This document shows, in pieces, positions 18,191 through 28,182 of a stretch of DNA of 64,000 nucleotides. The notes beneath the pieces were generated by a model, which saw only the letters and a list, made by a program, of their open reading frames with translations, was not told the DNA's origin and did not search any database. Numbering within the stretch: the first letter of the stretch is position 1; each line of letters begins with the position of its first letter. Location of the stretch: contig NZ_JADQDO010000001.1 of the NCBI RefSeq assembly GCF_015694465.1, positions 682,001-746,000 on the forward strand, written 5' to 3'. The stretch is from Microvirga alba. GTDB taxonomy: Bacteria > Pseudomonadota > Alphaproteobacteria > Rhizobiales > Beijerinckiaceae. Made by a program: the position numbers and the translations under genes.

Positions 18191-19651
18191 ATGAGCGAAT
18201 CAGTGAAGCCCCGTTTTGCCGTCGATCTCACCGAGATCGAGCGGCAACTCGCCCAGGCGCAAGGCGCCCCCTCTCAATCGGCCTCCGCCGGGCGGAGCGA
18301 TCCGCTGGCGGAGCTTGCCCGAATCGTCGGGCAGGACGATCCCTTCCAGTCTCTTCTGGCGACTGACGCCGCCGGCCGTCCGCGGAGCCAGGCCGGTTCC
18401 GGCCTGGACGATCTTTTCGCCACCCGCGAGGAGGTTCGGTCCGCGCCTCGGTCCGCTCAGCCTCAGGCGCGGCAGGCTGGACACGGTGCTTCCGCATTTG
18501 ATCTCGATCAGTATCAACAGGTCGAATCCCGTGCGAGCGAGCCGGCTTACGCCTATCAGGCTGCCGCGCCGTCGCAGGGGCACGAGGCCTATGCCGACCC
18601 GGCCTACGACCAGGGTTATTACGACGACAATGCGCAGCACCATCCCGCCGCTGCCGGCTATGAGCAGGCCGAGTCGATGGACTATGAGCCCGTGGAAAAG
18701 CGCCGCTCCCGCAAAGGCTTCATCGCCATTGGCGCCGTGATCGGGGCCGCCGTCATTGGAATTGGTGGCGCCTATGTCCTGAACGGCAAGTCCGGCGCCG
18801 TCACGGGTGGTCAGCCCCCCCTGATCAAGGCGACGAATGAGCCGATCAAGGTGCAGCCGCAAAATCCGGGCGGCGTCGAAATCCCGAACCAGAACAAACA
18901 GATTTACGAGCGCGCCAACCCGAACGCGGAGACCAAGGTCGTCAGCCGTGACGAACAGCCGGTCGATGTGAAACAGGTCGCGCGGATGAATGGGGCGTCT
19001 GCAGAGGCCACCGGCGCCACAGCCCCTGCCGCAAATAGTCTGAACCTCGGCGAGCCGCGCAAGGTTCGCACGGTTTCGATCCGTCCCGATGGCTCGACGG
19101 TCCGCCCTGACGGCTCGACGGTTCGTCCTGATGCTGCCGCGACTCGTCCGGCGAGCGCCCCTGTCGCGCCGCCGGCGATGGCACTGCCCGCCGCTGCTCA
19201 GGCGGCTCCCGCGATGCCGATGGTACCTGTTGCGACGCCCGCGGCTCAGCCGAAGCCTGCCGCCGGCACCCCGGTTGCCGCCCCTGCGACGCCTGCCCAG
19301 AAGCCCGCTGCCGCAGCAGCGACCCCGGCCACTGCTCAGGCTCTCCAGAAGGTCGCGTCCGCTCAGCCGATGGTCCCCGCACCGTCCGCCGCTTCGGAGG
19401 TGACCGGAACGGGTGGTTATTCGGTTCAGCTTGCTGTCCGCGGTTCGGAAGGCGAAGCGCAGACGGCTTTCCAGCAACTGCAGAAGAAGTTCGACGACCT
19501 GGACGGCGCGCCGCCGATGATCCGCAAGGCCGAGGTCAATGGCAACACTGTCTATCGCGTCCGCGTGGGTCCCATGTCGCGGGACGAGGCCTCCTCCCTC
19601 TGCACGAAGCTGCAGGGGCAGGGCGGCCAGTGCTTCGTTGCCAAGAACTAG
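18191..19651 (+). CDS. SPOR-domain cell envelope protein
   Basis: 486 aa. A long acidic, low-complexity cytoplasmic region is followed by one membrane helix (about 175-196, FIAIGAVIGAAVIGIGGAYVL). Next comes a Pro/Ala-rich periplasmic linker with a short repeat (RPDGSTV twice), then a C-terminal SPOR domain (about 408-486, GGYSVQLAVRGSEGEA...YRVRVGPMSRDEA). SPOR domains bind denuded peptidoglycan glycan strands at the division site. It sits just before nagZ, a peptidoglycan-recycling gene, which fits a cell-wall role. The exact partner is unknown. Confidence 0.9.
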   Translation: MSESVKPRFAVDLTEIERQLAQAQGAPSQSASAGRSDPLAELARIVGQDDPFQSLLATDAAGRPRSQAGSGLDDLFATREEVRSAPRSAQPQARQAGHGASAFDLDQYQQVESRASEPAYAYQAAAPSQGHEAYADPAYDQGYYDDNAQHHPAAAGYEQAESMDYEPVEKRRSRKGFIAIGAVIGAAVIGIGGAYVLNGKSGAVTGGQPPLIKATNEPIKVQPQNPGGVEIPNQNKQIYERANPNAETKVVSRDEQPVDVKQVARMNGASAEATGATAPAANSLNLGEPRKVRTVSIRPDGSTVRPDGSTVRPDAAATRPASAPVAPPAMALPAAAQAAPAMPMVPVATPAAQPKPAAGTPVAAPATPAQKPAAAAATPATAQALQKVASAQPMVPAPSAASEVTGTGGYSVQLAVRGSEGEAQTAFQQLQKKFDDLDGAPPMIRKAEVNGNTVYRVRVGPMSRDEASSLCTKLQGQGGQCFVAKN

Positions 19652-19660
19652 CGTTAGCGA

Positions 19661-19707
19661 GAGCATGGTCAGGACAAGTGAAAACCGGTTGTCCGTCCGG
19701 CTCATGC
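19661..19707. repeat. 47-bp REP-like element, copy 1
   Basis: Begins GAGCATGGTC, has AAAACCGGTT in the middle and ends CTCATGC. This is the layout of the dispersed GAGCATG...ACCGGTT...CATGC palindromic elements common in Rhizobiales. Copy 2 at 31077-31123 has exactly the same length. Confidence 0.62.
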
Positions 19708-19765
19708 GAAACTCAAGGAATCAGGACTTCTTGACCCTGCTTCGCAGGGAACGTAAGGCGCGGGA

Positions 19766-20785
19766 ATGATCACCCGCGCCTTTATTGCTGGCTGCTCCAG
19801 CCACGAGCTCACCCCTGACGAGGTCGCCTTCTTCAAGGACGCCGCGCCCTGGGGCTTCATTCTGTTCCGGCGCAACATCGACAACCCGGCTCAGGTGAAG
19901 GCCCTCTGCCACGCTTTGCGCGAGACCGTGGGCCGGGCGGATGCTCCCATTCTCATCGACCAGGAAGGGGGGCGGGTCCAGCGCATGGGGCCGCCTCATT
20001 GGCCGAAATACCCTTCAGGGCGCTTTTACGGACAGGTTCATGCCAACGATCCTCTCGTCCAGCGCGAGATCGCGCGGCTCGGGGCACGGCTGATCGCGCA
20101 CGATCTGCGCTCCGTCGGCATTACGGTGGATTGCCTGCCCGTGTTGGATGTGCCGTCGCCCGGCGCGCACGACGTCATCGGTGACCGGGCCTATGGCCGC
20201 ACACCCGAGCGCGTCGCGGTGCTGGGACGGGCGGCGGCCGAGGGACTTCTTGCCGGCGGCGTCCTGCCGGTGATCAAGCACATGCCGGGCCACGGCCGGG
20301 CGGGAGCGGACAGCCATTTGTCGCTTCCCGTTGTCGAAGCCACCCGTAAGGAGTTGGAAACCCACGATTTCGCGCCGTTCCGGATGATGACCGACATGCC
20401 CCTCGCGATGACGGCCCATGTGGTCTACACGGCGCTCGATCCGGACAGGCCTGCAACGACCTCGCCGACCATCATGAAAGACATCATCCGAGGCCATATT
20501 GGTTATGACGGCCTCGTCATGACGGATGATCTGTCCATGCAGGCGCTTTCAGGCACCCTCCGGGAGCGGGCGGAAGCGGCTTTCGCTGCCGGCTGCGACA
20601 TGGCCCTCCATTGCAACGGCAAGATGGAGGAAATGACCGCGGTCGCGGAAGCGACCCCCCTCCTGGAGGGCGACGCCTTGCGCCGGGCCGATGCGGCCCT
20701 TTCGCGCATTCGCCATGAGCCGGAGCCGCTGGATCCTGTGGATGCCCGCGCAAGACTTGACGCTGCGCTCGCGATGGTGGCGTAA
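19766..20785 (+). CDS. nagZ: Beta-N-acetylhexosaminidase (glycoside hydrolase family 3)
   Basis: 339 aa. The NagZ signature KHMPGHGRAGADSH holds the catalytic His/Asp dyad loop, and MTDDLSMQAL contains the nucleophile Asp. The enzyme removes GlcNAc from anhydromuropeptides during peptidoglycan recycling in the cytosol. No signal peptide. It leads the nagZ-scpA-scpB order found across Rhizobiales. AAGGCG is a weak SD before the ATG. Confidence 0.95.
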   Translation: MITRAFIAGCSSHELTPDEVAFFKDAAPWGFILFRRNIDNPAQVKALCHALRETVGRADAPILIDQEGGRVQRMGPPHWPKYPSGRFYGQVHANDPLVQREIARLGARLIAHDLRSVGITVDCLPVLDVPSPGAHDVIGDRAYGRTPERVAVLGRAAAEGLLAGGVLPVIKHMPGHGRAGADSHLSLPVVEATRKELETHDFAPFRMMTDMPLAMTAHVVYTALDPDRPATTSPTIMKDIIRGHIGYDGLVMTDDLSMQALSGTLRERAEAAFAAGCDMALHCNGKMEEMTAVAEATPLLEGDALRRADAALSRIRHEPEPLDPVDARARLDAALAMVA

Positions 20786-20815
20786 GCTGCTCTCCGATTG
20801 AGTTTGAGTAGCAGC

Positions 20816-21616
20816 ATGGCGAAGACCTTACCCTTTGAGGACGTCGCGCCCACCGAGCGGGGCGACGACGAGCCTGCGCTTCTGGTCGATGTGGACGGCT
20901 TCGAGGGGCCGCTCGACCTGCTGCTCGAGCTCGCCCGTCGTCAGAAGGTCGATCTGCACCGCATCTCGATCCTGGCTCTGGCCGAGCAATATCTCGTGTT
21001 CATCGAAGCGGCGCGCCGCATGCGCCTGGAGCTTGCGGCGGACTATCTGGTCATGGCGGCCTGGCTCGCCTATCTCAAGTCGCGCCTCCTGCTGCCCGAG
21101 CCGCCGAAGGGTGAGGAACCGAGTGCCGAGGAACTGGCGACCGCGCTCGCCCTGCGCCTGCGCCGCCTCGAAGCCATCCGGGAAGTCGCCAAGAAACTTG
21201 GCGAGCGCAATTTGCTGGGCCGCGACGTCTTTGCGCGCGGCGCGCCGGAACCGGTCGTCATCCACAGGGATTCGCACTATGAGGCGACCCTGTACGATCT
21301 GCTTGCGGCTTACGCCCGCCAGCGCCAAATTCAGTTCAACGCGAGGGTTTCCCTGCACAAGCGGACCGTCTGGTCGCTGGTCGATGCGCGGGAAGCCCTG
21401 GAGCGCCTTGTGGGCCACCTCAGCGACTGGGTGACCCTTGATACCTATCTTGTCGAGTTCATGGTCGAGCCCGCGATGCGGCCGACCGTGCTGGCCTCGG
21501 CCTTGTCCGCGACCCTCGAGATGGTGCGAGAGGGGAAACTCTCCGTCCGGCAGGATGAAGCTTTCGCGCCGGTCTGGGTGAAACCCGTCGCGGATCCAGC
21601 CGAGGCAGGAGCCTGA
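20816..21616 (+). CDS. scpA: Segregation and condensation protein A
   Basis: 266 aa kleisin. The N-terminal SMC-neck-binding segment is DGFEGPLDLLLELARRQKVDLHRISI, followed by LAADYLVMAAWLAYLKSRLLLP, and a winged-helix C-terminus. ScpA bridges SMC heads with ScpB in the chromosome-organising condensin. An in-frame TTG at 20798 is possible but the ATG is preferred; neither has a strong SD. It is 1 bp from scpB. Confidence 0.95.
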   Translation: MAKTLPFEDVAPTERGDDEPALLVDVDGFEGPLDLLLELARRQKVDLHRISILALAEQYLVFIEAARRMRLELAADYLVMAAWLAYLKSRLLLPEPPKGEEPSAEELATALALRLRRLEAIREVAKKLGERNLLGRDVFARGAPEPVVIHRDSHYEATLYDLLAAYARQRQIQFNARVSLHKRTVWSLVDAREALERLVGHLSDWVTLDTYLVEFMVEPAMRPTVLASALSATLEMVREGKLSVRQDEAFAPVWVKPVADPAEAGA

Positions 21617-21617
21617 T

Positions 21618-22325
21618 ATGGAAGAAGCAATTGAAGCGATGGACGTGGAGACCTCGGAGGTCGTCCATGTCCCCGATCACGGCGAGGCCCTGCGCATCGC
21701 CGAGGCTCTCCTGTTCGCCTCAGCCGAACCCTTGAGCGTCGAGGAACTGACCGGGCGTCTTCCGGAAGGGGCCGATGTCGAAAGAATTCTTGAGGATCTC
21801 TCCTCCATCTACGCAAGCCGAGGCGTCAACCTTGTCCGTGTCGCGGGGCGCTGGGCGTTCCGGACTGCCAGCGACCTGTCCTTCGTGCTCGCCCGCGATG
21901 TGGTGGAGCAGCGCAAGTTGTCCCGCGCCGCCATGGAGACCCTGGCCATCATCGCCTACCACCAGCCCGTGACGCGGGCCGAGATCGAGGAAATCCGTGG
22001 CGTGGCCACCTCGAAGGGCACACTCGATACCTTGCTTGAAACGGGCTGGATCCGGCTGCGAGGCCGCCGCCGCGCGCCGGGACGGCCGGTGACTTACGGC
22101 ACGACGCCGGGATTCCTGAACCATTTCGGCCTCGACGCCATCGATGATCTGCCGGGCCTCGAGGAACTGAAGGGCGCGGGCTTCCTGGAAGGGCGCGTGC
22201 CGTCCGACCTGTCCGTGCCGGTGCCCTCTGACGACAATGCGCTTCGCCCGGACGAAGACCCGCTTGATCAGGACGACCTGTTCATTCCCCTGGACATGGA
22301 CGAAAGCGAAGCGGGCGAGGAATGA
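21618..22325 (+). CDS. scpB: Segregation and condensation protein B
   Basis: 235 aa. Two winged-helix domains; EALRIAEALLFASAEPLSVEEL starts the first and ETLAIIAYHQPVTRAEIEEIRGV is the family signature. Partner of ScpA in the SMC complex. C-terminal tail is acidic and probably disordered. Its stop codon overlaps the start of the next gene (ATGA), an ABC ATPase of unrelated function. Confidence 0.95.
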   Translation: MEEAIEAMDVETSEVVHVPDHGEALRIAEALLFASAEPLSVEELTGRLPEGADVERILEDLSSIYASRGVNLVRVAGRWAFRTASDLSFVLARDVVEQRKLSRAAMETLAIIAYHQPVTRAEIEEIRGVATSKGTLDTLLETGWIRLRGRRRAPGRPVTYGTTPGFLNHFGLDAIDDLPGLEELKGAGFLEGRVPSDLSVPVPSDDNALRPDEDPLDQDDLFIPLDMDESEAGEE

Positions 22326-23443
22326 CCGCAAATCCGGCACCAGCACGAGATCGGTTTCGGCTGCCACGGTGGGGGCAGCGTGGGACGGCGGGGGCCTCGA
22401 TCCCGGCGCAGCTTTCGTTCGAGAATATCGTTCAGGTTTATGGCGACCAGCGCGTGCTGGACGGGGTTTCGCTGACTGTCGAGCCCGGAGAGCTCGTCTG
22501 CCTTCTCGGCCATTCGGGTTGCGGCAAGACCACGCTGCTGCGGATCGCGGCGGGGGTCGAGGCGCCGACCTCCGGCCGGGTTTTGATGGATCGCCTGGAG
22601 GTCAGCGGGCCGAACGCCTTCTTGGAGCCGGAGCGGCGCGGCATCGGCCTGATGTTTCAGGATTACGCACTCTTTCCGCACCTGACGATTCTCCAGAACG
22701 TGAAGTTCGGCCTCAAGGATCTGTCAGCCGCCGAGGCGGATATTGCGGCTCGACGCGCCTTGTCCCGCGTGGGGCTGGAAAATTTCGCCAACGAGTTTCC
22801 GCATACGCTCTCCGGCGGTGAGCAGCAGCGGGTCGCCTTGGCGCGATCCATCGCGCCGCGACCGGGCGTGCTGTTGATGGACGAACCGTTCTCCAATCTC
22901 GACAAGCGTATGCGCGATGCGATCCGTGACGAGACCGTGGCCATCCTGCGTGAAACCGGAGCCACGACCATCGTCGTGACCCACGATCCGGAAGAGGCGA
23001 TGCGGATTGCCGACCGCATCGTCCTGATGCGCGCGGGCCGGATCATTCAGCAGGGACGGTCGGAGGATATTTACCGGAATCCTGCGAATCTATTCGCAGC
23101 GCGGTTCTTCTGCGATTTCAATGAAATCAAGGGAACCGTGCGCAACGGGCAGGTCAGTTGTCCCGTCGGAATCTTTGCTGCTCCGCATCTGAAAGATGGT
23201 CCGGCGGTCGTCTGCATTCGCCCGCAAGGCTTGAGATTGAAGCCTTCGGGTTTCTGTCTGCCCGGGCGTGTGGTATCTCGCCGCTTTCTCGGAGAGGTCG
23301 AACTGGTCCATATTGGCGTTCAAGGCGTGGATCGGCCGCTTCAGGCGCGGGTTCACGATCCCGTGGGAGTCAAGGAAGGACAGGACGTCGGGATTGAGAT
23401 CGACCCGAAGGATGTTCTTGTTTTCGCAGCGTCCGATGCCTAG
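22322..23443 (+). CDS. ABC transporter ATP-binding protein (FbpC/PotA-like), orphan
   Basis: 373 aa. Walker A GHSGCGKTT, Q-loop FQDYALFPH, signature LSGGEQQRVALARS, Walker B VLLMDEPFSNLD and H-loop VTHDPEEA are all intact. A C-terminal TOBE-like domain begins near 280. This is the importer-type ATPase of iron(III), polyamine or sugar (CUT1) systems. No permease or binding-protein gene is beside it, so the substrate is unknown. The ATG overlaps the scpB stop, making it translationally coupled to a condensin gene and 56 bp from tatA. Confidence 0.9.
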   Translation: MTANPAPARDRFRLPRWGQRGTAGASIPAQLSFENIVQVYGDQRVLDGVSLTVEPGELVCLLGHSGCGKTTLLRIAAGVEAPTSGRVLMDRLEVSGPNAFLEPERRGIGLMFQDYALFPHLTILQNVKFGLKDLSAAEADIAARRALSRVGLENFANEFPHTLSGGEQQRVALARSIAPRPGVLLMDEPFSNLDKRMRDAIRDETVAILRETGATTIVVTHDPEEAMRIADRIVLMRAGRIIQQGRSEDIYRNPANLFAARFFCDFNEIKGTVRNGQVSCPVGIFAAPHLKDGPAVVCIRPQGLRLKPSGFCLPGRVVSRRFLGEVELVHIGVQGVDRPLQARVHDPVGVKEGQDVGIEIDPKDVLVFAASDA

Positions 23444-23499
23444 GTTGGCCGCACATTCGAGTTTAGTAGCCGCGCCGGACACGGCGCAGGAGGATTGCC

Positions 23500-23751
23500 A
23501 TGGGTGGCGCTAGCATTTGGCATTGGATCGTCGTGGGTCTGCTCATCGTCCTGATGTTCGGACGTGGCAAGATTTCCGACATGATGGGCGATGTCGCGAA
23601 GGGCATCAAAGCCTTCAAGAAGGGCATGTCCGAAGAGGATACAGCCGCGGCGGCGACCCCGGCTCAGCCGTCCGAGCCCGTCCGCTCTCTGGACAACCAG
23701 TCCACGGCGACGACAACGACCTCGACGACGTCGGATCACAAAGTCGGCTGA
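23500..23751 (+). CDS. tatA: Twin-arginine translocase subunit TatA
   Basis: 83 aa. One N-terminal membrane helix ([17 protein letters not shown]), the FG hinge, then the amphipathic helix [19 protein letters not shown] and a Thr/Ser-rich tail. TatA oligomers form the pore for folded Tat substrates. First gene of the tatABC set. Confidence 0.95.
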   Translation: MGGASIWHWIVVGLLIVLMFGRGKISDMMGDVAKGIKAFKKGMSEEDTAAAATPAQPSEPVRSLDNQSTATTTTSTTSDHKVG

Positions 23752-23805
23752 TCGGCAGCAAACCGCTCGGTGCGGCTTTCACGAAGGTAGGGTCGGGGCC
23801 ACGCC

Positions 23806-24318
23806 ATGTTTGACATGAGCTGGGGTGAGGTCTTGGTGATCGGCGGTGTTGCGCTGATCGTCATTGGCCCGAAGGACTTGCCGCGCGCCCTGCGCACGGT
23901 GGGCCAAGTCACGGGCAAAATTCGCCGCATGGCGGCTGAGTTCCAAGGCCAGTTTCAGGAAGCCATGCGCGAGGCCGAGCTTGACGACGTCAAGCAGCAG
24001 CTTCAGGGCATGAACGACTCCGTCTCGTCGATGAACAAGGGGTTCAACCCGATCCAGACCATTCGCGACGAGTTGAAGACGGCGGTCGAAGCTCCGGTCA
24101 CCGCGACTGACAAGGCGCCTTCGGACGCGGTCGCGGAGACCACTGCCGCAGGCGCACCCGCGCCAGAAGAGCCTATCGCCGAGCTGCCCGTCCCGTCGCT
24201 GCCGCCTCTCGAAGACCCGGCCGAGCTGATCGCCGAATCCTTGCGGCGGGAAGCCGAAGCTGCCAAGCAAGCCGCTGCCCCTGCGCCCTCTCAAGAAAAA
24301 CCGGACGCGATAACCTGA
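23806..24318 (+). CDS. tatB: Twin-arginine translocase subunit TatB
   Basis: 170 aa. [25 protein letters not shown] is the typical N-terminal helix and GPKDLP hinge; the amphipathic helix [18 protein letters not shown] follows, then a long Pro/Ala/Glu-rich tail. TatB forms the receptor with TatC. Its stop overlaps the tatC start (TGATG). Confidence 0.95.
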   Translation: MFDMSWGEVLVIGGVALIVIGPKDLPRALRTVGQVTGKIRRMAAEFQGQFQEAMREAELDDVKQQLQGMNDSVSSMNKGFNPIQTIRDELKTAVEAPVTATDKAPSDAVAETTAAGAPAPEEPIAELPVPSLPPLEDPAELIAESLRREAEAAKQAAAPAPSQEKPDAIT

Positions 24319-25118
24319 TGACCAATGTCGAAGAGGATGAGGTCGAGGCATCGCGTGCGCCTCTGATCGAGCATCTGACCGAATTGCGCGCCCGCCTGAT
24401 CCGGGCGCTGATCGCGTTTGTGGTGATGTTCTTCATCTGCTTCGCGGGGGCGAAGTATATCTACAACGCGCTCGTATGGCCTTACGTCCTGGCGGTCGGC
24501 TCGCCCGAGAAGGCCCATCTCGTCTATACCCACGGCCTCGAATACCTGTTCACCCAAATCCAGGTGGCGGTTTTTGGCGCGGGTTTCCTCGCCTTTCCGA
24601 TCATCGCGATGCAGATCTACAAGTTCGTCGCGCCGGGGCTCTACAAGAACGAGCGCCGGGCCTTCGTGCCTTATCTGATTGCGACGCCGGTCTTGTTCGC
24701 GATCGGGGCGGCCTGCGTGTATTTCGTCGCGATGCCTCTGCTCATGCGCTTTTCGGTTGGCATGCAGCAGCTTGCGACCGACACCTCTCCCAGCATCGAG
24801 TTCCTGCCCAAGGTCAGCGAATATCTCTCGCTCATCATGACCCTGATCTTCGCCTTCGGCATCTGCTTCCAGCTTCCGGTCGTTCTGACCCTGCTGGCGC
24901 GGGCCGGGATCATCGATTCGCAGTTCCTCAAGGACAAGCGCCGCTACGCGATTGTCATCGTGTTCATTCTCGCGGCGGTGCTGACCCCGCCCGACGTGAT
25001 CAGCCAGTTCGCCCTTGCGATCCCCACCTTGCTTCTTTACGAGGCGTCCATCTTCTCCGTCCGCATGGTCGAGAAGAAGCGTGCGGAAGCCGAGGCCGCG
25101 CGCGCGGCAGCCGGTTAG
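24318..25118 (+). CDS. tatC: Twin-arginine translocase subunit TatC
   Basis: 266 aa, six membrane helices. N-terminal APLIEHLTELRARLIRAL is the signal-peptide-binding region, and the conserved periplasmic Pro-rich loop and FAFGICFQLPVV segment are present. TatC recognises the twin-arginine motif. Coupled to tatB by an overlapping stop/start. Confidence 0.96.
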   Translation: MTNVEEDEVEASRAPLIEHLTELRARLIRALIAFVVMFFICFAGAKYIYNALVWPYVLAVGSPEKAHLVYTHGLEYLFTQIQVAVFGAGFLAFPIIAMQIYKFVAPGLYKNERRAFVPYLIATPVLFAIGAACVYFVAMPLLMRFSVGMQQLATDTSPSIEFLPKVSEYLSLIMTLIFAFGICFQLPVVLTLLARAGIIDSQFLKDKRRYAIVIVFILAAVLTPPDVISQFALAIPTLLLYEASIFSVRMVEKKRAEAEAARAAAG

Positions 25119-25218
25119 GCAAAGAAGCCTTCGCCACTGACCGCAAACCTTGGCATAATGATAAGGGCGGTCGTGTTTCTTGAGGACAGGACCGCGTCTG
25201 GAAGCACGGTCCTTTCCC

Positions 25219-26583
25219 ATGCATGACATTCGTTCCATCCGCGAGAATCCCGCGGCTTTCGATCAAGGCCTCCGTAACCGGGGCATGGAGCCCCTGTCTG
25301 CGCAGCTGATCGCGCTCGACGACCGCCGCAAGAGCGCCGTCTCCGCGCTCCAGGCCGCCCTTGAGCGCCGCAACAGCTTCTCCAAGGAGATCGGCCAGGC
25401 CAAGGCGCAGAAGGACGAGGCCCGGGCGCAGGAGCTGATGGCCGAGGTCGCTCGCCTGAAAGAGAGCATCCCCCAGCTCGAGCAGGAAGAGCGCGAGGTC
25501 GGAGGGGAGCTGGAAACGCGTCTCGCCGCCATCCCGAACATCCCGAAGGCGGATGTGCCGGTCGGCAGCGACGAACACGGCAACGTGGAGCGTCACCGCT
25601 TCGGCAATCCGAAGAACCTCGCCGCCGCCAAGCAGCATTTCGAGATCGGCGAGGCGATGGGGCTCATGGATTTCGAGACCGCCGCAAAGCTCTCGGGCTC
25701 GCGTTTCGTCGTCCTGAAGGGCGGACTTGCGCGCCTGGAACGCGCTCTCGGCCAGTTCATGATCGATCTGCATACCAATGAGCATGGCTATACCGAGGTC
25801 AATCCGCCGCTGCTGGTGCGCGACGAAGCCATGTTCGGCACGGCGCAATTGCCGAAATTCGAGGACGATCAGTTCTGGGCTTTCCCGGGCTCGGCGCTGG
25901 AGCAGTTCGTGGCGTCGGCACTTGACGGACAGGCTACCCGCGAGACGCTGCAGAAGGCGATCCACGAGGCGCGTTATGGCCTGATCCCGACCGCCGAGGT
26001 GACGCTCACCAATCTCGTACGCGAGCTGATCCTCTCGGAAGAGGAGCTTCCGCTCCGCTTCACGGCTCTGACGCCGAGCTTCCGCGCCGAGGCGGGCTCC
26101 GCCGGTCGCGACACGCGCGGCATGATCCGCCAGCATCAATTCGTGAAATGCGAACTGGTCTCGATTGCGACGCCGGAGACCTCGGCGCAAGAGCATGAGC
26201 GCATGCTCACCAGCGCGGAGAACGTGCTGAAGAAGCTCGATCTGCCGTTCCGCACCATGACGCTCTGCACAGGCGACATGGGCTTTGCCTCGACCAAGAC
26301 CTACGACATCGAAGTCTGGCTGCCGGGGCAGGGGATGTATCGCGAGATTTCGAGCTGCTCGGTCTGCTCGGATTTCCAGGCCCGCCGCATGAATGCCCGC
26401 TACCGTCCCGCCGACGGCAAGGGCCCGCGTTTCGTGCATACCCTCAACGGCTCCGGCCTCGCAGTCGGCCGGACCCTGGTCGCGGTGCTGGAGAACTATC
26501 AGAACGAGGATGGCAGCGTGACCGTCCCGACGGTCCTGCAGCCCTATATGGGCGGCATGACCCGCATCGAGCGGCAAGCCTGA
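25219..26583 (+). CDS. serS: Seryl-tRNA synthetase
   Basis: 454 aa. N-terminal long coiled-coil arm (about 30-105) that binds the tRNA(Ser) variable arm, followed by the class II core with motif 2 ([21 protein letters not shown]) and motif 3 ([20 protein letters not shown]). The start is the ATG of [15 protein letters not shown], the usual family start; a longer frame begins at 25180. One base separates its stop from surE's ATG. Confidence 0.96.
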   Translation: MHDIRSIRENPAAFDQGLRNRGMEPLSAQLIALDDRRKSAVSALQAALERRNSFSKEIGQAKAQKDEARAQELMAEVARLKESIPQLEQEEREVGGELETRLAAIPNIPKADVPVGSDEHGNVERHRFGNPKNLAAAKQHFEIGEAMGLMDFETAAKLSGSRFVVLKGGLARLERALGQFMIDLHTNEHGYTEVNPPLLVRDEAMFGTAQLPKFEDDQFWAFPGSALEQFVASALDGQATRETLQKAIHEARYGLIPTAEVTLTNLVRELILSEEELPLRFTALTPSFRAEAGSAGRDTRGMIRQHQFVKCELVSIATPETSAQEHERMLTSAENVLKKLDLPFRTMTLCTGDMGFASTKTYDIEVWLPGQGMYREISSCSVCSDFQARRMNARYRPADGKGPRFVHTLNGSGLAVGRTLVAVLENYQNEDGSVTVPTVLQPYMGGMTRIERQA

Positions 26584-26584
26584 C

Positions 26585-27346
26585 ATGCGCATTCTCTGCA
26601 CCAACGACGACGGCATCCACGCACCGGGTCTGCAAACCCTGGAGGCCATCGCGCGGGCGCTCTCCGATGATGTGTGGGTCGTTGCGCCGGAGACGGATCA
26701 GAGCGGCGTGTCGCACTCGCTCTCGCTCAACGATCCGCTGCGCTTGCGCGAAATTTCCGACCGCCATTTCGCGGTGAAAGGCACGCCGACCGATTGCGTC
26801 ATCATGGGCATCCGCCAGCTCATGCGCGAGCATAAGCCTGATCTGGTGCTCTCTGGGGTGAACCGGGGGCAGAACGTTGCCGAGGATGTGAGCTATTCCG
26901 GCACGGTCGCCGGAGCCATCGAGGGGACGCTTCTCGGCGTTCCTTCCATCGCGCTCTCTCAGGCCTATGGCGCGGGCAATCGCAATTCGCTCAAGTGGCA
27001 TTGTGCCGAGGAGCACGGCCCGAAAGTCGTGCGTAGGATCCTCGAGGCCGGCATCGAGAAAGGCGTGCTCGTCAATGTGAACTTCCCGGACGCCGAGCCG
27101 GAGGAGGTTGAAGGGGTGGCTATCGTCAATCAGGGCCAGCGCACGCAGGAGCTTCTGCGCCTCGACAAGCGCGAGGATGGGCGCGGCAATCCCTATTACT
27201 GGATCGCCTTTGAGCGCCGTCCCTTCACCCCGAGCAACGGCACCGATCTCTGGGCTATCGCGAACCGGCGGATCGCCGTGACGCCGCTTCGGATCGACAT
27301 GACCGACGAGCCGACCCTGACGCGTTACGCACAGGCCTTCGAATGA
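26585..27346 (+). CDS. surE: 5'/3'-nucleotidase SurE
   Basis: 253 aa. [16 protein letters not shown] contains the metal-binding NDD motif, with [22 protein letters not shown] downstream being typical. Stationary-phase survival nucleotidase acting on nucleoside monophosphates and short polyphosphate. It sits directly before pcm, the classic surE-pcm pair. Confidence 0.96.
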   Translation: MRILCTNDDGIHAPGLQTLEAIARALSDDVWVVAPETDQSGVSHSLSLNDPLRLREISDRHFAVKGTPTDCVIMGIRQLMREHKPDLVLSGVNRGQNVAEDVSYSGTVAGAIEGTLLGVPSIALSQAYGAGNRNSLKWHCAEEHGPKVVRRILEAGIEKGVLVNVNFPDAEPEEVEGVAIVNQGQRTQELLRLDKREDGRGNPYYWIAFERRPFTPSNGTDLWAIANRRIAVTPLRIDMTDEPTLTRYAQAFE

Positions 27347-27362
27347 GGACGAAGCAGGAGCA

Positions 27363-28067
27363 ATGACCGGAGCCCCGCCGCGACCAGGACAGATCGATCT
27401 GCCACTCTTTCCCGGCGCGGATCACTGGGAAGAGGAGGCCATCGGTGTTGCCTCCTTCATCCTGTCCTTGCGGGCGCGGGGTATTCGCGACACGGCGGTG
27501 CTGCGGGCGATGGAGCTGGTGCCGCGCGAGGTTTTCGCGCCGCGTCGCTTCACCGATCTGTCCCGCACCGACGTGGCCTTGCCGCTCCCCTGCGGGCAGA
27601 CCATGACCTCGCCCGGCACGGTCGCCGCGATGCTTGTCGCGCTCGGCGTGGGCCAAGGACAACGTGTTCTCGAAGTCGGGACCGGTAGCGGCTACGTGAC
27701 GGCCGTTCTCGCCAAGCTCGGCGCGGAGGTTCATTCCGTCGAGCGTTTCAACACCCTGGCCGAGAGCGCCGCGCAGCATCTCAGGATCGTGGAAGCGGGC
27801 AAGGTGCGGATCGAAATCGGCGACGGCCTGGCGACCCGTCCGCGTGAGCGCTTCGACCGTATTCTCCTGAATGGCGCGGGAGCTGAAATCCCGAGCGCGG
27901 TCACGTCGCTTCTCGGTCCGGGCGGCCGTCTGGTCGGGGCGCTTACCGTCGACGGCCTGCCGCGCCTTGTCCGCGTCGACCGGCTCGAAGACGGTGAGCT
28001 TCGTCAGGAGCTCGGGGCAACCTTGCGCCTGTCACCTCTCGTCTCGGGCATTGCGTCCACCTTGTGA
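27363..28067 (+). CDS. pcm: Protein-L-isoaspartate O-methyltransferase
   Basis: 234 aa. SAM-binding motif VLEVGTGSGYVTAVLAKLG and the upstream LPLPCGQTMTSPGTVAAM substrate loop (QT/S-PxxVA) identify the enzyme, which starts repair of isoaspartyl damage in aged proteins. GGAG precedes the ATG. Follows surE by 16 bp. Confidence 0.93.
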   Translation: MTGAPPRPGQIDLPLFPGADHWEEEAIGVASFILSLRARGIRDTAVLRAMELVPREVFAPRRFTDLSRTDVALPLPCGQTMTSPGTVAAMLVALGVGQGQRVLEVGTGSGYVTAVLAKLGAEVHSVERFNTLAESAAQHLRIVEAGKVRIEIGDGLATRPRERFDRILLNGAGAEIPSAVTSLLGPGGRLVGALTVDGLPRLVRVDRLEDGELRQELGATLRLSPLVSGIASTL

Positions 28068-28182
28068 CCTTGGCGAAAAAATTTGACATCAAGGTTACGA
28101 CAAAATTCAGGGCAGCAACGGTTGCTTAACCTGAATAGGTTTTTAATGACCCCATCGAGTTGCGTTCGGTTGGGGTTGTGTC

